NCBI GenBank assembly: GCA_037893225.1
Contig: JAZGUH010000451.1
Location: 452,001 to 516,000 of the forward strand
Direction of reading: 5' to 3'
Origin: Hippasteria phrygiana
Taxonomy: Eukaryota > Echinodermata > Asteroidea > Valvatida > Goniasteridae
DNA length: 64,000 bases
Each line of letters starts with the position of its first letter. Position 1 is the stretch's first letter. Under the pieces are notes generated by a model. That model saw only the letters and a list, made by a program, of their open reading frames with translations. It searched no databases and was not told where the DNA came from. Shown here piece after piece: positions 59,435 to 64,000 of this stretch. The position numbers and the translations under genes are program-made.

Positions 59435-61306
59435 TTCATCTGAAAATGTGGAAAACGTTAAGCAGTCACAATGCAGTAAACGGAAGAACGCACACAGAGT
59501 TCACAGAAGGAAATTTGTTGCGAGGTTTGAATTTTCTCGAAGAGTTCTAACGCTGTGAAGCTGGCGATGGTCTGAAATTGTTGCGCTATATCTAAGCTAC
59601 CCGTAAGTGTGAAAATTACTGGATTTGGTTAATATCCCATTAAATTATGAGCAGGGAAAGGAGGGGCGTTCATCTCAAAATGTGGCAAACGTTAAGCAGT
59701 CACAATGCAGAAAACGGAAGAACGCACACAGAGTTCACAGGAAGAAATTTGTTGCGAGGTTTAAATTTTCTCGAAGAGTTCTAACGCTGTGAAGCTGGCG
59801 ATGGTCTCAAATTGTTGCGCTAGATCTAAGCTACCCATACGTTTGAAAATTGCTGTATTTGGTCAATATCCCATTCAATTATGAACAGGGAAAGGAGGGG
59901 CGTTCATCTGAAAATTTGGCAAATGTTAAGCAGCCACAATGCAGTAAACGGGAGAACGCACACAGAGTTTATGGGAAGAAATTTGTTGCGAGGTTTGAAT
60001 TTTCTCGAAGAGTTCTAACGCTGTGAAGCTGGCGATGGTCTGAAATTGTTGCGCTATATCTAAGCTACCCATACGTGTGAAAATTGCTGTATTTGGTCAA
60101 TATCCCATTAAATTATGAACAGGGAAAGGATGGGCGTTCATCTGAAAATGTGGCAAACGTTAAGCAGTCACAATGCAGTAAACGGGAGAACGCACACAGA
60201 GTTCACGGGAAATAATTAGTTGCGAGGTTTGAATTTTCTCGAAGAGTTCTGACGCTTTGAAGCTGGCGATGGTCTGAAATTGTTGCGCTATATCTAAGCT
60301 ACCCATACGTTTAAAAAATACTGGATTTGGTCATTATACAATTCAATTATGAACAGGGAAAGGAGGGGCGTTCATCTGAAAATGTGGCAAACGTTAAGCA
60401 GTCACAATGCAGTAAACGGAAGAATGCACACAGAGTTCACAGGAAGAAATTTGTTGCGAGGTTTGAATTTTCTCGAAGAGTTCTGACGCTGTGAAGCTGG
60501 CGATGGTCTGAAATTGTTGCGCTAGATCTAAGCTACTCATACGTGTGAAAATTGCTGGATTTGGTCAATATCCCATTAAATTATGAGCAGGGAAAGGAGG
60601 GGCGTTCATCTCAAAATGTGGCAAACGTTAAGCAGTCACAATGCAGTAAACGGAAGAACGCAAACAGAGTTCACGTCAAGAAAATTTTTGCGAGGTTTGA
60701 ATTTTCTCGAAGAGTTCTCACGCTATGAAGCTGGCGATGGTCTCAAATTGTTGCGCTAGATCTAAGCTACCCATACGTGTGAAAATTACTGGATTTGGTC
60801 AATATCCCATTCAATTATGAACAGGTAAAGGAGGGGCGTTCATCTGAAAATGTGGAAAACGTTAAGCAGTCACAATGCAGTAAACGGAAGAACGCACACA
60901 GAGTTCACGGGAAGAAATTTGTTGCGAGGTTTGAATTTTCTCGAAGAGTTCTAACGCTATGAAGCTGGCGATGGTCTCAAATTGTTGCGCTAGATCTAAG
61001 CTACTCATACGTGTGAAAATTGCTGGATTTGGTCAATATCCCATTAAATTATGAACAGGGAGAGGAGGGGCGTTCATCTGAAAATGTGGCAAACGTTAAG
61101 CAGTCACAATGAAGTAAACGGGAGAACGCACACAGAGTTTATGGGAAGAAATTTGTTGCGAGGTTTGAATTTTCTCGAAGAGTTCTCACGCTGTGAAGCT
61201 GGCGATGGTCTGAAATTGTTGCGCTAGATCTAAGCTACGCATAAGTGTGAAAATTACTGGATTTGGTCAATATACCATTCAATTATGAACAGGGAAAGGA
61301 GGGGCG
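58967..61306 (+). repeat. Ten-monomer unit D-D'-F-G-A-J-K-E-F/H-A', copy 1
   Basis: 2340 bp. Markers are GATGTGTAGC in D, ACTGCATTT in D', GGTTAATATCCC at the F end, CACAGGAAG and CATACGTTTGAAA in G and AAGAATGCAC in K. The F/H monomer at 60,839 starts as F (GTGGAAAACG) and ends as H (CTATGAAGC, GGGAGAGG). Confidence 0.86.
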
Positions 61307-63178
61307 TTCATCTGAAAATTTGGCAAACGTTAAGCAGCCACAATGCAGTAAACGGGAGAACGCACACAGAGTTCACGGGAAGAACTTTGTTGCGAGGTTT
61401 GAATTTTCTCGAATAGTTCTAACGATGTGTAGCTGGCGATTGTCTCAAATTGTTGCGCTAGATCTAAGCTACTCATACGTGTGAAAATTGCTGGATTTGG
61501 TCAATATCCCATTAAATTATGAGCAGGGAAAGGAGGGGCGTTCATCTCAAAATGTGGCAAACGTTAAGCAGCCACAATGCAGTAAACGGGAGAACGCACA
61601 CAGAGTTCACGGGAAGAACTTTGTTGCGAGGTTTGAATTTTCTCGAATAGTTCTAACGCTTTGAAGCTGGCGATGGTCTCAAATTGTTGCGCTAGATCTA
61701 AGCTACCCATACGTGTGAAAATTACTGCATTTGGTCAATATCCCATTCAATTATGAACAGGTAAAGGAGGGGCGTTCATCTGAAAATGTTGAAAACGTTA
61801 AGCAGTCACAATGCAGTAAACGGAAGAACGCACACAGAGTTCACAGAAGGAAATTTGTTGCGAGGTTTGAATTTTCTCGAAGAGTTCTAACGCTGTGAAG
61901 CTGGCGATGGTCTGAAATTGTTGCGCTATATCTAAGCTACCCGTAAGTGTGAAAATTACTGGATTTGGTTAATATCCCATTAAATTATGAGCAGGGAAAG
62001 GAGGGGCGTTCATCTCAAAATGTGGCAAACGTTAAGCAGTCACAATGCAGAAAACGGAAGAACGCACACAGAGTTCACAGGAAGAAATTTGTTGCGAGGT
62101 TTAAATTTTCTCGAAGAGTTCTAACGCTGTGAAGCTGGCGATGGTCTCAAATTGTTGCGCTAGATCTAAGCTACCCATACGTTTGAAAATTGCTGTATTT
62201 GGTCAATATCCCATTCAATTATGAACAGGGAAAGGAGGGGCGTTCATCTGAAAATTTGGCAAATGTTAAGCAGCCACAATGCAGTAAACGGGAGAACGCA
62301 CACAGAGTTTATGGGAAGAAATTTGTTGCGAGGTTTGAATTTTCTCGAAGAGTTCTAACGCTGTGAAGCTGGCGATGGTCTGAAATTGTTGCGCTATATC
62401 TAAGCTACCCATACGTGTGAAAATTGCTGTATTTGGTCAATATCCCATTAAATTATGAACAGGGAAAGGATGGGCGTTCATCTGAAAATGTGGCAAACGT
62501 TAAGCAGTCACAATGCAGTAAACGGGAGAACGCACACAGAGTTCACGGGAAATAATTAGTTGCGAGGTTTGAATTTTCTCGAAGAGTTCTGACGCTTTGA
62601 AGCTGGCGATGGTCTGAAATTGTTGCGCTATATCTAAGCTACCCATACGTTAAAAAAATACTGGATTTGGTCATTATACAATTCAATTATGAACAGGGAA
62701 AGGAGGGGCGTTCATCTGAAAATGTGGCAAACGTTAAGCAGTCACAATGCAGTAAACGGAAGAATGCACACAGAGTTCACAGGAAGAAATTTGTTGCGAG
62801 GTTTGAATTTTCTCGAAGAGTTCTGACGCTGTGAAGCTGGCGATGGTCTGAAATTGTTGCGCTAGATCTAAGCTACTCATACGTGTGAAAATTGCTGGAT
62901 TTGGTCAATATCCCATTAAATTATGAGCAGGGAAAGGAGGGGCGTTCATCTCAAAATGTGGCAAACGTTAAGCAGTCACAATGCAGTAAACGGAAGAACG
63001 CAAACAGAGTTCACGTCAAGAAAATTTTTGCGAGGTTTGAATTTTCTCGAAGAGTTCTCACGCTATGAAGCTGGCGATGGTCTCAAATTGTTGCGCTAGA
63101 TCTAAGCTACCCATACGTGTGAAAATTACTGGATTTGGTCAATATCCCATTCAATTATGAACAGGTAAAGGAGGGGCG
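61307..63178 (+). repeat. Ten-monomer unit, copy 2 (eight monomers)
   Basis: D-D'-F-G-A-J-K-E repeat the preceding unit at a 2340-bp offset. Differences seen are AATGTTGAAAACG near 61,789 and CGTTAAAAAAATAC near 62,650. The ninth monomer (63,179) starts as F but turns to G, so the copy breaks there. Confidence 0.85.
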
Positions 63179-64000
63179 TTCATCTGAAAATGTGGAAAAC
63201 GTTAAGCAGTCACAATGCAGTAAACGGAAGAACGCACACAGAGTTCACGGGAAGAAATTTGTTGCGAGGTTTAAATTTTCTCGAAGAGTTCTAACGCTGT
63301 GAAGCTGGCGATGGTCTCAAATTGTTGCGCTAGATCTAAGCTACCCATACGTGTGAAAATTGCTGTATTTGGTCAATATCCCATTCAATTATGAACAGGG
63401 AAAGGAGGGGCGTTCATCTGAAAATGTGGCAAACGTTAAGCAGTCACAATGCAGTAAACGGGAGAACGCACACAGAGTTCACGGGAAGAAATTTTTTGAG
63501 AGGTTTGCATTTTCTCGAAGAGTTCTAACGCTGTGAAGCTGGCGATGGTCTCAAATTGTTGCGCTAGATCTAAGCTACCCATACGTGTAAAAATTACTGG
63601 ATTTGTTCAATATACCATTCAATTATGCACAGGGAAAGGAGGGGCGTTCATCTGAAAATTTGGCAAACGTTAAGCAGCCACAATGCAGTAAACGGGAGAA
63701 CGCACACAGAGTTCACGGGAAGAAATTTGTTGCGAGGTTTGAATTTTCTCGAAGAGTTCTAACGCTGTGAAGCTAGCGATGGTCTCAAATTGTTGCGCTA
63801 GATCTAAGCTACTCATACGTGTGAAAATTACTGGATTTGGTCAATATCCCAGTAAATTATGAACAGGGAAAGGAGGGGCGTTCATTTGAAAATGTGGCAA
63901 ACGTTAAGCAGTCACAATGCAATAAACGGGAGAACGCACACAGAGTTCACGGGAAGAAATTAGTTGCGAGGTTTGAATTTTCTCGAAGAGTTCTCACGCT
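63179..64000 (+). repeat. F/G, I, C and partial H monomer at right edge
   Basis: After the F/G chimera come I (63,413) and C (63,647), then 120 bp of an H monomer (63,881-64,000) that already shows CTCACGCT, as in the H/A chimeras at 41.9-42.4, 49.4 and 54.5 kb. The I ends with ATGCACAGG like the I copies in those blocks. The array clearly runs past the window. Confidence 0.85.

Larger units (their letters stand above)
1..64000 (+). repeat. 234-bp satellite array with nested higher-order repeats
   Basis: The window is 273 complete head-to-tail copies of a 234-bp monomer plus a 120-bp partial copy. Starts fall at 1, 235, 469 and so on; by 63881 the phase has drifted only 2 bp from perfect 234-bp spacing because single-base insertions and deletions almost cancel. 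All copies have the same orientation. No stretch of unique sequence, transposon, inversion or gene interrupts the array. Every strand and frame carries stops in each monomer. Long homogeneous arrays with higher-order repeats are typical of centromeric or pericentromeric heterochromatin; the location here is inferred, not shown. I do not recognise the family or species. Confidence 0.98.

Noticed and set aside
61263..61484. 73-codon open frame, also at 58,923-59,144
   Set aside because: Starts at TTG and is extended by a TGA to TGT change; it is satellite sequence copied by the 2340-bp duplication.
1..64000. CRISPR array
   Set aside because: The repeat is contiguous over its full 234-bp period; there are no unique spacers and no cas genes.
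1..64000. Telomeric repeats, transposon ends, tRNA or rRNA sequences
   Set aside because: None seen on either strand; every stretch can be assigned to the 234-bp monomer.

Overview
The whole 64-kb window is one uninterrupted tandem satellite DNA array. I find no real protein-coding gene, RNA gene, transposon or unique sequence in it. The monomer is 234 bp. With the window's first base as phase 1, each monomer begins at the TTCATC of a nearly invariant GCGTTCAT. There are 273 complete monomers plus a 120-bp partial one at the right edge, all head-to-tail on the given strand with no inversion. Both edges lie inside the array, so its true length is unknown.

The organism is almost certainly a eukaryote, because arrays of this length and order are eukaryotic heterochromatin. 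I counted one representative monomer: A72 C41 G61 T60, 43.6% GC, 11 CpG against 10.7 expected (ratio about 1.03). The lack of CpG depletion argues weakly against a heavily CpG-methylated vertebrate or plant genome and fits many invertebrates. I do not recognise the satellite family. A centromeric or pericentromeric location is an inference from the higher-order structure.

Monomers fall into recurrent classes that I name A, A', A2, B, C, D, D', E, F, G, H, I, J and K, defined by linked variants (see class entries). The simplest reading is an ancestral seven-monomer cycle I-C-H-E-F-G-A (1638 bp), intact at 7723-10998 and 16381-19656. Shorter cycles come from fused monomers; D looks like a C/H fusion and gives the six-monomer cycle A-B-D-E-F-G.

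Layout. 1-2574: six-class cycle A-B-D-E-F-G. 2575-5382: a six-monomer block twice. 5383-7722: mixed. 7723-10998: the seven-mer twice. About 11.26-19.89 kb: a second copy of about 0.96-11.24 kb that lacks seven monomers. 19891-26910: irregular short cycles and mosaic monomers. 26911-29720: a six-mer twice, marked by an inserted base. 29019-33229: a nine-mer twice, in which the new classes J and K first appear. 33230-36505: mixed. 36506-41651: an eleven-mer twice. 41652-45394: mixed. 45395-55924: a 5148-bp (22-monomer) duplication. 55223-59434: a nine-mer twice. 58967 to about 63.2 kb: a ten-mer nearly twice.

The array therefore records repeated, nested, in-register unequal exchange at 2, 3, 4, 6, 7, 9, 10, 11, 22, 37 and 44 monomers. 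I noticed only about ten single-base length changes in 273 monomers. All identities were judged by eye and should be confirmed by self-alignment.
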